Notes under the pieces: generated by a model
Seen by the model: the letters and a program-made list of their open reading frames with translations, nothing else
Told to the model about the DNA's origin: nothing
Database searches by the model: none
Translations under genes and position numbers: made by a program
Shown here: positions 10,978 through 22,230 of the stretch, piece by piece
How the letters are laid out: each line of letters opens with the position of its first letter
Position numbering within the stretch: position 1 is the first letter of the stretch
NCBI GenBank assembly: GCA_019925095.2
Contig: CM034411.1
Coordinates: 2,949,001-3,013,000 of the forward strand
Reading direction: 5' to 3'
Length of the DNA stretch: 64,000 nucleotides
Origin: Dendrolimus kikuchii
Lineage: Eukaryota > Arthropoda > Insecta > Lepidoptera > Lasiocampidae

Positions 10978-11318
10978 ATCAATACATAAAGCAAAAATTT
11001 TGTGCCCCTTTTTACGAAAATTGCCCGGACTGAGGAGTATGAAATTTGGCACACATATAGTTTATATAGAGAAGGAGTGCAGAATGCTAATACTTTTTTA
11101 AAATTATGCATAAAAAATACATTAAATCAATAAAAAACATTACACACACTACCATGTATTTGACACACACACATATATACTCTTTTGTTTATTGTTAAAG
11201 TCAAATTAACAATCTGTGATTATAGAAGTATAGTCTTTGACAACAGAACCTTAATAATATTCAAACTTATAATTTAAATTAATTATGGTCGAATTTCGAC
11301 CACTGGGCGACCAGATGT
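10978..11318 (+). mobile_element. Helitron-like element, 3' end damaged
   Basis: It is closely similar to 55125-55440 along its length, including CCCCTTTTTACGAAAATTGC near the left and GTCGAATTTCGACCAC near the right. The terminal CTAGT is replaced by CAGATG, so this copy is decayed. Confidence 0.7.
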
Positions 11319-11485
11319 TTATTTAAAAACTACATGCAATACAAAATGTACTTATAAAAAATAAAATGCAACTAGGTAATGAAGTTCTATATTGGTCCAA
11401 ACTCAGCATGATGCTGATTGATTCAACCAGCGCTGATCTTCCGCTAGGGCCGTTATAGTGACTCACGACTAGAGGCAAAAGAAAT

Positions 11486-11708
11486 CTTATACTAACATAA
11501 AGCGGAAGAGTTTGTTTGTTTGAACGCGCTAATCTCAGGAACTACTGGCCTTATTTGAAAAATTCTTTCAGTGTTAGATAGCCCATTTATTGAGGAAGGC
11601 TATATGGCTATATATCAACACGCTAAGGCCAATAGTTGCGGAGCACCAATGAAGATCGTTTCAAAATTTGGGGGTTTTGAAAACAAATTCCACGCGGGCA
11701 CAACTAGT
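11486..11708 (+). mobile_element. Short Helitron
   Basis: The left end is CTTATACTAACATAAAGCGG and the right end is GCACAACTAGT. It belongs to the same subfamily as the reverse-strand copies at 35165-35407 and 54663-54869, sharing AACGCGCTAATCTCAGGAAC. Confidence 0.75.
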
Positions 11709-11937
11709 ATAGATATATAAACCAAAATAAAGAAAGTACGACCACTACTATTAGAATACGATATAATAATGTACATACTGAAATACTCAATACTACGAAA
11801 AGAACTTTTAAACAAGAACATTATGGCCTCCACATACCACTGCATTATATGACAAAAGCGCGTTTGGGATGACACCAAGAATATATAATAAATTACCGTC
11901 TAATATTATTATATATAAGAACATAATTTTAATATTT

Positions 11938-12190
11938 TTACGAGTTGCGAGACTTGAATTAAAATGCCGTTAGAATTACTATAGACCTTATTAGAACTAT
12001 ACAAACACGTATACACACAGGTACAAATATAACCGAACACAACAAATCCAAACGTAATGCAGAAGGTCGTAATTAATTAAAACGCACAAAGACCGTCACT
12101 ATTAGATTCCCAAATGTACACACGTCACGCCCGTATCGTAGTCGTAGCTTGACTGCCCCCCTCTCTCCATCAGGCCGTCGTTTTATACTT
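11938..12190 (-). repeat. LTR-like repeat fragment, copy 2
   Basis: It is the inverted partner of the repeat at the left edge of the window (143-385). TATA-like and AATAA-like signals are at matching places. The two copies have drifted, so the pair is not recent. Confidence 0.45.
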
Positions 12191-12780
12191 CACAAATGCA
12201 AAACAATCCGCAACACTTGGCTAATGATGCTAATGAGCGAGTACAATAGGACAATACGCTATTCTCCACAATAATTAGAAACTTATGCCAATAAATAAGT
12301 GAACAAAAGAAGACGATTATAAAAGGATTACAATTAGTTCAAATGCCGACAGGTAATAAAATGTGCTTCTACAGATCCGTACGTGGAATTTGTCTTTGTC
12401 GGCGCTTAGGTTGTAACAATATAATGACTTACCGTGTATTCATTTTAATATGTTTAAACAAAAATTATTCGAGTGGTTGGTCAAAAAATCCTATTACAGT
12501 GTCCAAAAGTATTTAAGTGAGAGGTAAAAATTAAGAAGATATTATGTTGTTTTGAATAAAAAAAATATGTAGAAGACACCAAAATAAAAAATAACATATT
12601 TGACAGAGATAGGTTAAGTAACATTAATATTGCGATGCTATTAAAGGCCAATTAAGTAATAAGTTCTCAGTTATATTGTATTAGACCTATGTGACACTAT
12701 AATACTATATATTATATACCTATGTAATACTATAGTTCACAATAATAATTATTTGATTTCGTAGTTAGAAACTATTACAA
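12191..12780. other. MDM1 intron, no recognised feature
   Basis: The sequence is AT-rich and not seen elsewhere in the window. Confidence 0.5.
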
Positions 12781-12783
12781 TAT

Positions 12784-12975
12784 CAAATGCAACCCTCAAT
12801 GAGAGTTATGTTTGGACCCTTTACTGTTGAAGCGCTTGGACCGTGGGGTTCTGAGGCCATGAGCCTCTCCAAGAAAAGCTTGAAACGACTCATTGACTCT
12901 CCGGTGATCAGAGGGCTGGTGCCTACCTCGGACAACGGATCAGTATGGCGATCTAGGGAGGAACCGTAGCCAGCC
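12784..12975 (+). pseudogene. LINE-type polyprotein C-terminal remnant
   Basis: The + frame encodes about 60 residues containing FGPFTVEALGPWGSEA, close to FAAFGVETLGPWGPEA in the fragment at 62890-63205. I associate this motif with the region after the reverse transcriptase in a widespread group of invertebrate LINEs. There are no splice sites joining it to MDM1. Confidence 0.6.
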
Positions 12976-13019
12976 TTTGGGCACCTTACCCATAAAAGAC
13001 GGTGACCTAGGTTCAATTT

Positions 13020-14221
13020 TCTACTTTTAGTCTTGACGGACTATGGGTAGAATACAATATACTAAGTTTTCTTTTATTATATGAGTGTATAAGTTTTTCG
13101 CGAGAACTGAAAGGAGATGTTGTGCTGTGCAGTTTTATTTTATAAAAATGTGTAAAATTACTCTAAAATGAACAATAGTTGTAAGATATTGATAGTTTTT
13201 GAGTAGTAATTATGTGTTTTGTGAGAAATGTGAACTGTATAGACAAATGTGGCCTTTTGAGTTGTCACAAGAACTCCGTTGAATGGCACTAACTGATTAC
13301 CTACAGTTCAGCTGTGCTACACATAGGCTTAAGAAAATGAAGAAACTATATTGTAAACTAAGATCTGGCTTAACGGCCTAGCTGCCAAGCCATAAACTTA
13401 AATAAAATAAATAATATGAGTGTATAAAGTCATTGTAATAAATACCTATGTAATTTAAAAAAAAGATATATCAAATGGATGAATGAATGGAAAATTTACC
13501 TTAATACTGCCATTCAAACAACGAATCACAGAGTACATTAATGTAATAGGCGACAATTAATATAAATGAATGTTTTTAATATTTTTGGTCTGTCAATGTG
13601 ATAGTTTGTATTTTTTTTTTTTAATAATGGCTGCAATGCCATTTATGCATTGAATTTGCCAATGACGTGTTTACATAGAAAAGCTAGCTAATTAAACGGA
13701 AAAAAGGTCATTGCAAAAAAAAATGTAATAAAACCATTTAACTTGATACTGAGTAAGTAGTAAAAGATAGTGTTTGTATCCTTAGGAGATACAATATTTC
13801 CTTCTAGCATTTTCTTAAAATGACTTGAAGTGTTATTGAGTATATCATAATACTAATTTCCTTGGTGTTATCCTGCCTGATGCTTGCCCCTGACCCGTAT
13901 GGCTAGATTGGGAGAAAATGGCTCAAAATGATTATTTCGAGATATCATAATAAACATCTTCAAATAAAAACATGGAAACTGTTCTGCCTAGAGAAATGTT
14001 ATTTCGTTTGTTTCACTAACAAAACTTTGCACAATGTGCAAATTTTTGGTAGACAGTCAAGTCAATTAATTTAACAATATGTGAGTACAATTTTAACTCA
14101 CTTAAGAAATTAAATAATGATTGCAAAAGTGTTCTTTGCATATTTTAATACAATTTTCGGTTTGATGAAAAAGAGCCAGCTTCTCAGTAGCCAAATATTG
14201 AGTAGAAAACATTTCTTGTAG
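13020..14221. other. MDM1 intron, no recognised feature
   Basis: It is AT-rich, with a T-run at 13612-13622. No open frame or repeat shared with the window was recognised. Confidence 0.5.
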
Positions 14222-14419
14222 GTTTGCCGTTAAGTAGAGGGACTAGTAATAGAGTTAGGTCGTCGAGGGGTGGACGGTCTCCGTCAGCGCCGAGCAAAGT
14301 GGGGCCAGAGGTTACGGGGCAAGATGGGGCAATGGACCCAGGTGGGGCTATGGGAACAAACGGGGCACCAGGGCGAGGCCGTCGCAGTCGAAGTGTGTCA
14401 AAAGTCGGAATAAAATTGG
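14222..14419 (+). CDS. MDM1: MDM1-like protein, exon 6
   Basis: The acceptor is TTTCTTGTAG and the donor is TTGG followed by GTGCGT. The phases match exons 5 and 7 (two bases in, one base out). It encodes 66 residues rich in Gly, Arg and Ser: LPLSRGTSNRVRSSRGGRSP, later a GAMDPGGAMGTNGAPGRG stretch, then SRSVSKVGIKLG. It is basic and probably disordered. No catalytic motif is present. Confidence 0.8.
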
Positions 14420-15822
14420 GTGCGTAAAACAAGTGACAGTTGCGTCGACGCTCTGTGTTTTTTTTTTTTAATTCATGCCAACGCGCTTTAGTCTGTGAGC
14501 TGTAAAGCTTTAGTGAACATATTATTTTAATAAGCTATTTTTTTCTCTACGCCTAATGTGGCTTACATCGGTGTGTAATTTATAAAAAGTTTTGCCAACT
14601 CTTTTACTTCAAGTGAAGCAGAGGAAGACGTAGAAATAATTGTCCAGAAATAAAACTCTTACCAAGCTGTGAATGCAATGTTTATAACTACAAATATAAG
14701 TGATTTTATAGTTTATGTAACATCCACAATATTGGCGGGCAAGGACTGCATAGAGCGACAAAGAATTGGTGAAAACGTAATTGTTAAATCAGCTTGGAAA
14801 TTAATTAACCGAAATAGTCGTCAGCTTTCATTTTAAAGGCTTCTTATTTAATTTTCAAAAATAATCTTACTTTTATTCAGTGCGTCTACGCAACGTTATG
14901 TCACGGACAGCATTGGCACCGAATTGTGAGGGAATGGCTTTCACGATGTGGTTTTTTTACGTGTTACACCTTGCGCACTGGACACTTAGCCGTGTACGTC
15001 TGTGAGAGTCTTAATGTTTATTTATAGGTAATTTTTAATAATAACAATATTATAATATATTGTTGTTACCCAAAGATCTCCGCTTGCCTGACGTAAGTCT
15101 AACATACCTACAGGACTGGCTACGTAGTCTCTTAAAATCCTCGAGCATATGATTTCATCACAGCACAGTCGCTGTGGGTATAAAATTAAATTCAATGGAG
15201 TATTTATTAAAATATATCAAGGTATACGTTCTAAAAAATGTATGCATCTGGAAGCAAAGAAAATTCTCGTTGTTTTTAGGTACCTACAAATGGGTTTGGA
15301 TCTAATGCATTGTGATAACTATGTTGCAACATCGTAAAACTGTTGCTGCGCAAATTGTCAATATGAAAGAGCATTAAGAGTAATATAAAGATTATTTAGT
15401 AGGTTCATAGATTGATCATATATTACACTTCACAGTATCATTGATAGATTTAAAATGCATGTATTGTTGTCGATGTTAAAGAGCAGGTAGGTACTTTCAA
15501 TGTTAGTATGTCAAGTCTTATTGTTGTTCATCACTATTTAGTTTATATGATATCACTATTCTTAAGCCTTGTTGTTCATAATGGAGACGAAATTAATTTA
15601 AAGGACTCTAATCTTATAAGCTGTAAATGTATATTATTCTACCACGATTTTTATCCATTGAAAAGCTCATTAGTTAATGCATATATAGATTTTAAACATC
15701 GAGATATTTAGTTCATGTTCACTGTTAAAAAATATAAAGGCAATATAATGACATATAAAAACGTGGCGAAATTTTAATTTTGGTATTATTTATTCAAATT
15801 CTTCAAATATTTAACGTTTCAG
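14420..15822. other. MDM1 intron, no recognised feature
   Basis: It is AT-rich. Small open frames at 15149 and 15508 have no splice context or recognisable motif. Confidence 0.5.
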
Positions 15823-16023
15823 ACGACGACATTCCGGCGCACCGTAGCGCATCGGTTGCGAAGGACCACTTCTTTGACGACTCACCTGTCGTGAAGTCGC
15901 CTCCCGAACCAACAAGGGTCAAGTCCCCAGAACAAATGAACATGAGGTCCCCAGACCCCGTCAACTGGACTGTCCCACTTGACACTGGGAAGACTTTCAC
16001 CGTCACTCAGAATGTGAAAAATG
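15823..16023 (+). CDS. MDM1: MDM1-like protein, exon 7
   Basis: The acceptor is TTAACGTTTCAG and the donor is AATG followed by GTGAGT. Phases are two bases in, one base out. It encodes 67 residues, with two SPEP/SPEQ-type Ser-Pro motifs and then SPDPVNWTVPLDTGKTFTVT, which looks like a conserved short linear block because it is less biased than its surroundings. The Ser-Pro sites could be proline-directed phosphorylation sites; that is inference. Confidence 0.85.
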
Positions 16024-16826
16024 GTGAGTGTAGACAACTGGGCAGATTGTTAGGAGGTTAAATGTAGTTTTGAATTTAGAATCGGAACTTTTAAGTTTAT
16101 CTGAACCGGTTTTATGAGATTTAGCTACATTTAAAAATATAAAAAACATCAACTGAATAGAAATTATATGATTTTTATTATAAAAAATAAAATTATTTAC
16201 GTAGTTGATCTATAGAACTGGTTTTAAATAAGGAATTGTTTATATCATAGGAGTATCTTTTTCTAACAATATAGATGTAGTAAAAAATTGTATGACAATT
16301 TTAACTTTAACTCCAGATACGATACTCTTGATTTTCAATACAGTATTATTAAAATAAGATTACGTATAATTAAGGTAATGAATAAGAATTTATGCTAAAC
16401 ATAAGCCATCACACTGTCATGCCATGTACACGGCGATAAATAAGGTACCATCGCAGCAGTTGAACTGTGAAAAATCACCCCACGATAGTGTGAACAAGTA
16501 GAGCTTGCAACACCGACACTGAACTGAACACAGATAAAAATCATAACCATAAACTAAATAATCAGTTTTTATTTTTATGGAAGCATCTCGTTGGCTAAGG
16601 TATTTGACCGACGTAATTTTAAATTCACAATTTAAGTTAATTACTGACATTTTATTTTAAAAGAGTTACTTAAATTAGTTTCAGAAAATTCTAGTCAGTT
16701 TTACAATCACCAAGTGAAAGTAAAATACAAACATAATTATTACGTCAAATACCTTATTACAATCATTTTGCAAAATTTTGTCTTTATTTTTTTATTGATC
16801 TTTATTTACGCATTCTATATTCACAG

Positions 16827-16991
16827 AACAAAATAGTTCCTTAAGCACTGTGGACATAGAACGTAACTTTCGTACCATCACGTCATCCATACAACTCGCT
16901 CACCATATTTCAGATGAGAGCATTAAGCGCCCTAGCTCTGAGTTTAAAGGTGCTTCCGTAGCGGAAGATGGCGCCACCGTGAAGCCGGCAG
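16827..16991 (+). CDS. MDM1: MDM1-like protein, exon 8
   Basis: Two acceptors, CTATATTCACAG (exon from 16827) and CATATTTCAG (exon from 16914), are both in frame and 87 bases apart. The longer form adds 29 residues without a stop (QNSSLSTVDIERNFRTITSS and on). Both join correctly to exon 7 (one base out) and to the donor GCAG followed by GTACGA. The common part encodes ESIKRPSSEFKGASVAEDGA. Either the long form is the exon or the site is alternatively spliced. Confidence 0.7.
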
Positions 16992-18449
16992 GTACGACGA
17001 ACACCGCCACAGCCTAGACCATCGGCCATACACATTCAAAGCGTGACAGATGAGACAGTGATCTCTAAATAATAGAGATCATTGCCGCATAAGCACGACA
17101 CACGATCGACATCAGAAAAATAATATATAATCTGTTTTATATAATGATATCTATTGAATATAGTTCATGATTAAATTGTGTTATTCGAATAATTGAGATG
17201 CTTTTATTTATTTTGACCGTACTCCGCTGAGGCGTCGACCACGTATGTATTCACTCGTCTGTGTGTGTCTGTTTCAATGTACGTTCACTGTCACTGTATG
17301 GCACTTGGATTTTATTATTGTTTTCCCATCTCATTCTGATCGTTCACTTCTGCATGCTGCCTGGTCTATCATCTGGGTTCTATTATGCTATATGGTGTGT
17401 GCTTCCATAGAAGTTCGGGTAAATAACGTGGAATTTATTAATACTACTACAAGTAGCGCAGTACAGAAGTAAAATCATCTAATGTTGAGCCATTTACTTC
17501 ACTCTTTATAAAGTTGATTATAAAAACTTTAAACATTTTCCACGTTGTTAAAGACTTCATGATTCACTAGTTGTCATTACCTTCCTATTAGATAGTAAAT
17601 CGAATTTATTAACTAGGAATATGATTTAAATCTTCGAAAAATAGTTGTTTCTACCTTAACTATAAATAGTTTTAATCCAAAATAATTTATATCGTTCAAT
17701 AAATCCTTATTAAGTACTAATCATTCCGAATTGAAATAATTTAATAGTTTGCATGATTTTTGGAAAGACTAACAGTTAATATTTATATGTATCCAAAGAA
17801 AGAACGAGCATGTATTTGTTAAAATAAAGCTATACTCATTAGTATTTGAAGGTAGCATGTAATAAGTGAATTTGAGGTGTTTATTAGAAACCACCTCAAA
17901 ATTTCTAAAGCCAAATTTGTTTTCTAAAATAGAATAGGCTCTTGCAGTATTCCTTAAGTTTTAGAAAGAAAACGTAGGTAAGTACTGAAAGAAGCACAGC
18001 CAAATATTTGGTAGCTACATTGCTAGGTAATCTATCTTTCACTTTCTCAAACTGTCCAAAATAAAAATCTTGGGAACTAAAAGTGGAAAATCAACAGATA
18101 CCATTAATAGATTCTAAAATATAATATTCAATGACAGTATAAGCTTATTATAACATTCTTTTGGTAAAGGTACTGATTGATATTCCATTATGTAGCACTA
18201 TAATATTAAATCAATAGAGATGGTGAAAGGTTTTAATGTTTGCTTTGTCTATATATTTTTGGGAGTTCTAATGGTAAAAATTCAAACAGATTGTTTCAAT
18301 TTCAATACCTACTATTATTTAAGCAAAATTCAAACTTCTTTTGTCAGTTTGTGTCACCCTTGTCCCTCAATATATGATTGGCTTCTTGGAACTCCCAAAT
18401 ATACAGTCACCATGAGCTATTTAAACAAGAAACCTTAAAACTGTTCCAG
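16992..18449. other. MDM1 last intron, no recognised feature
   Basis: It is AT-rich. Small open frames at 17245 and 18220 carry no recognisable motif. Confidence 0.5.
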
Positions 18450-18877
18450 AACTCGCTCCGATCCATCACCAGCAAATGTCTCCGATTCGATCTTTAAAGA
18501 AGAGCGAGTCCCCAACAAGCCTCAGTAAGCGTACTGATAAAACCCCTACAACACCCATCAGCCTTACTCCAATTGATGAAACCAAAGCTCTTGACATGAA
18601 CAAAATGAATGGAGTAAACGGTGTGAATGGTGTAAATGGAATAAATGGAATGACTAGTAATGAATTAACTCCTGAAACTCCAACTCAGGAACCTTTTAAA
18701 GAGAAGGAAATGATCAAAAAACCAATGGAAGCAACTCAAATTGCCCCCGGCATAGTTGACACTAATGTTGTGAAGGAAAGCCCAAATACAGGTGGAATAA
18801 CAGCCGCTGAAGTATTGGAAAGAGCTCGTACGAGATTCGATAAATTCTGGGGAAAGAAGGAAGAGGATAATGTTTAG
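18450..18877 (+). CDS. MDM1: MDM1-like protein, terminal exon with stop
   Basis: The acceptor is CTGTTCCAG. Two bases complete a Glu codon from exon 8, and the stop is TAG at 18875. It encodes 142 residues. The end reads AAEVLERARTRFDKFWGKKE, matching the C-terminus of vertebrate MDM1 (an LARA-type helix ending in a Phe-Trp-Gly-Lys), which is strong support for the family. Earlier in the exon is a short in-frame tandem repeat, NGVNGVNGVNGINGM, from 9-base units at about 18608-18652. Ser-Pro and Thr-Pro sites are frequent. The nine exons together give about 670 residues, close to the usual size of the family, so only a modest N-terminal part is missing. Confidence 0.9.
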
Positions 18878-19215
18878 TCGATTCGACATTAGGAAGCTAC
18901 ATTGATTGAAAATTGTGACATAGTAACTGTCCAGTTTTGGAATAGGCCAAAATAGTGGGTCAAATATTAATTATTAGGTATTCATATCATACTTAAAATA
19001 ATCGTGTTGTCTGTGTTCGCTATGGCTATAATCATTTGTCTTAAAAAAATATTTATCCAACAAATAGCCAACAATGATTATAGTATGAAATACTCAATGT
19101 TAGCAAACTTCAAAACTGGACAGTAACGTTGATTTTTTATTTACATTACAAAAATAATATTTTAGATTAACAAATGAAAACTCTTATGCAAATGCCTTTT
19201 AAACTTTGTAATAAA
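18878..19215 (+). other. MDM1 3' UTR with inverted repeat
   Basis: Downstream of the stop, TAACTGTCCAGTTTTG (18924-18939) faces its near-perfect inverse CAAAACTGGACAGTAA (19111-19126; 15 of 16 pair). The first AATAAA is at 19210-19215. If that signal is used, the inverted repeat is inside the mature 3' UTR. It may be a small MITE of about 203 bp. Confidence 0.55.
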
Positions 19216-20157
19216 TAAAAACTCAACTCCTACTAAATATGCTTAATCCACTATGTTTCAATTTACAACAAATGAAGCTGAAGAATTATTGAAATGTAGG
19301 ATATAAAAATGCAGTGTTGACTGTCAAAAACAAGAAAAAAAGCTTCGCTTTATAATGACGACTGTATTAAGTATTTTATTATAATTTAAATGTTTTAGTG
19401 TAATAAATCACTGTCTGTTATTAATAGGAGTGTGGTGGCTTGTGATAGTAGTGATCATTTAATACCTATTTTTAAAATTTGTTTTTAATATTAATAAAAT
19501 TTGAGGACAAATCGACCTACTACCTACTTAGGATAGATTTCAAAATAATCTTGTTGAACCTTTTATGAAATTTTTCAAAAGAAGACACGTTTCGTTTTAA
19601 ATTCGCTGCCTGGTTATTTTGATTATTTAAATAATGTTATAATTGTTATTGTAGGAAAATATTTTAGTGTATAAGAAATATACACAGCGTTCATGTTTAT
19701 GAAAATCATACCGTTTAAAAGTTATTTATTTTTGTTTGTTATATGAATTTGTTGCGGCTTATGCGAAATGTAGCCCCAATTTAAAACGTGTAAAGGTTAT
19801 GTTTGTTCGATAACATCATCATTCCATTGTTGTAATAAAATATCGCATTAATTTACGTTCTACGGTATCATATAGCTTTCACACATTTTTAAATATTTTC
19901 AATTTTATTATGTTTGTAGAATAAAATTTTGTTTTTAATTATTAATCCAACAAAGGCAAAGTATACACAAAAAACCGTCCAAAGTAGTGTTTATTGGCAA
20001 AGTAAACTTAAATATAATTTTTATTTTTACATAGCCAAATAAGAATCCTATTTGTGAACACTTCCATAACAAGATTTTGTCTATGGTGAAGTGTCAAACG
20101 TCGTAACATTCTTTGGCGGTAATGGGAAAGTTTTAAAAGTTTTACTTCAAAGTAAAC
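19216..20157. other. Short intergenic region upstream of ZAD gene
   Basis: It is AT-rich with a further AATAAA near 19400. It should contain the promoter of the ZAD gene, but no clear TATA box or initiator could be fixed. Confidence 0.4.
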
Positions 20158-20790
20158 ATGTCAAGAGCGTCGTGCCGTTTGTGTTTATCAGAAGCCGAAT
20201 TTAATGTTTCACTGTTCGGAAATTTTTGCCGTCGTAACAATATGGTTCAGAAAATAAAGACATGCCTTAACATCGTGATAAGAAAACACGAAACATTTGA
20301 CACTATTTGTTACAAGTGCGCTGAAAATATTCAAAGCTACTACAGTTTTATCGAGCTAGTAAGAGAATCTCAGATATTGGTGAATTCTCGTGACAAAATG
20401 TATAAAACAAGCCATCAGGAAACCATGTATGTTCCTAAGCAGTTTGTAGACATGGATAGTACTTTTTCCTTTCTCGATGTACCTAATAACAATAGTAAAG
20501 ACAAGAACACTTCTTCGAGTCCGTTATTTTCGTTCTTTTCCGCACCAAATACTGTAAAGAAAACTGCTGATCATGACTGGAAAACACAGCAAATGCGTGT
20601 CCCGAAGCCCGTAAATTGCGACAACCGACTAGCTAAAGAGAATAAACGTAAACACTGCTCTAGAGACCTATTTGATTCTCAATCTCAGGATCTAGAAGAG
20701 GATCCCAAGACTCCGGAATCGAAAATTTCAACTGGTAACAATCTTATAAAGAAAGTAAGACAAATGTGTTACATGGAGATGGATTATTAG
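20158..20790 (+). CDS. ZAD-domain protein without C2H2 fingers
   Basis: An uninterrupted frame of 210 codons runs from ATG (context AAAC-ATG-TCA) to TAG. Residues 6-9 (CRLC) and 51-54 (CYKC) form the two Cys pairs of a zinc-finger-associated domain (ZAD). The usual pattern of helices lies between and after them, with IELVRESQ following the second pair. ZADs are insect dimerisation modules, nearly always at the N-terminus of C2H2 zinc-finger transcription factors. Here the remaining about 130 residues are polar, Ser/Asn/Lys-rich and contain no C-X2-C...H-X3-H unit, so DNA binding by fingers is absent. It could be a ZAD-only regulator, or a truncated or retrocopied family member. It has no intron and stands between the convergent MDM1 and MAST genes. 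Confidence 0.85.
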   Translation: MSRASCRLCLSEAEFNVSLFGNFCRRNNMVQKIKTCLNIVIRKHETFDTICYKCAENIQSYYSFIELVRESQILVNSRDKMYKTSHQETMYVPKQFVDMDSTFSFLDVPNNNSKDKNTSSSPLFSFFSAPNTVKKTADHDWKTQQMRVPKPVNCDNRLAKENKRKHCSRDLFDSQSQDLEEDPKTPESKISTGNNLIKKVRQMCYMEMDY

Positions 20791-20969
20791 GCATCTATTG
20801 ATTATTTGTTATATGTTTCTTAATTTATTTTTGTTAAAGACTTTAATTTGTTAATTGGGTCCTGTTAAGCAATACAGTATCAATCCACACAAATGTTTTG
20901 ATGAGTTATTTATGTTAAGTTTGAGTAAGTTAAAGTACAAACATCTTGTATAAAGTAGCAAATTTGTGG

Positions 20970-21876
20970 GTGGGTTATAGGGCACATTTATTTATTATGA
21001 ACAGATCTGAACTTTTAAATATAGGTTAGAAGGTTTTTTTTCTTCATGGTAATTTTTTCAACAATCATACATACATACATAACTTCACGCCAGTTCCCTC
21101 GCGGGGTAGGCACGAACAACAGAGTGCCATTTAGGCTTATTCTTACACACCTCACTTGCCTCTTTGACATTCATAACTCTTGTCATGCAAGCTCGTCTGT
21201 TCTTAAGGCTCCTGACATCACCTTCTGCTAGTACACGATCAATTTGATCATGGAAGGTGTGTCGTGGCCTTCCACGACTTCTGCATCCATCCACTTTTGC
21301 ATTGTATATCTGTTTAGTCATTCTTTCATCATGCATTCTTTCCACATGCCCGAACCACCGGAGCATTCCTTTCCTTACCTTCACCCCGACACTCTCTTTC
21401 AGACCAACTCTCTTTCTTACTTCGGTATTACGAACGCGGTCCGCGAGCGTCACTCCGCAGATTTTGCGCAGTGCTCGCATCTCGACCGCGTTTACTCTAC
21501 TTTCATGCTCTTTCTTCCATACCCAACTCTCGCTTCCATACGTGAGCGTAGGTACCAGCACCGCGTTGTGTACGGCGAGCTGGGCTTTCTGGCTGAGGTT
21601 CTTAGCGCCTAGAAGTTTACCTAACGCTCCATTCACACTATTCCCCAAATTCACTCTTCTTTCTATATCAGCGGTGTACCTTCCATCCCTGCTAAAAGCA
21701 CATCCAAGATATACAAACTCATTCACTTGCTCCAGCATAACATCATCGACCATTATCCTTGCATTCGTTCTGGTTTCTTCTCTTTCAAACACCATATTTT
21801 ACATTTTCAACAATCAATCTCCCAAATTCACTTTATATATATAATAATAAAGAAATCAATGTGCCCTATAAATATA
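20970..21876. repeat. Inverted-repeat element split by an RTE copy
   Basis: TATAGGGCACATT at 20976-20988 faces its perfect inverse at 21858-21870, and the match extends imperfectly on both sides. Removing the RTE insertion between them leaves a MITE of about 150 bp just downstream of the ZAD gene. Confidence 0.6.
21068..21803 (-). mobile_element. RTE-like LINE, longest copy (5'-truncated)
   Basis: The - strand frame (21795-21085) encodes 236 residues, the end of a LINE reverse transcriptase protein, with FVYLGCAFSRDGRYTADIE, TLTYGSESWVW and LRWFGHVERM. These match the conserved tail that follows the catalytic core in RTE-type elements. The stop is followed by a TATG-repeat tail (left side here). 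A 13-bp direct repeat, TTTTCAACAATCA, flanks it (21055-21067 and 21804-21816). The YADD catalytic motif region is not included, so this copy cannot move by itself. Confidence 0.9.
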
Positions 21877-22007
21877 CCCCACACATAAATATAGCTATTT
21901 ATATTATTTGAATCTTCAGTTATATTTTAATTATAAGTGTACATTGAATCTTGCTTGAGAAGCAATATCGCTTGGCATTTTTGTGACTGAATACTTTTTT
22001 AATTAGC

Positions 22008-22230
22008 AGATAAACACACAATATTGTATATCCCCAAATTAAGCAAGTTATGCTTGTGTTATGGGTAATATACAACGGACAAATCTGGGGCTACACCCAG
22101 ACCATACTAAATGATGAAGAAAATTCATTTTCAAAATTTACCCTATCAGGAATCAAACTTAGAGCATCTGTGTCGCAGTGAGGTAGGCTGGCAAAGGCTT
22201 AGCCTGCTCAACCATAGAGGCCAGGAAGCC
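22008..22230 (-). mobile_element. tRNA-derived SINE, family C
   Basis: On the - strand an A-box-like GGTTGAGCAGGCTAAG and a B-box-like AGTTTGATTCC are followed by a body that includes the reverse complement of TTATGGGTAATATACAACGG. Related copies are at 39362-39560, 51461-51682 and 55770-56205. Confidence 0.75.

Noticed and set aside
21244..21844. Two long + strand frames of 122 and 195 codons
   Set aside because: They are antisense to the RTE reading frame and carry no domain of their own.
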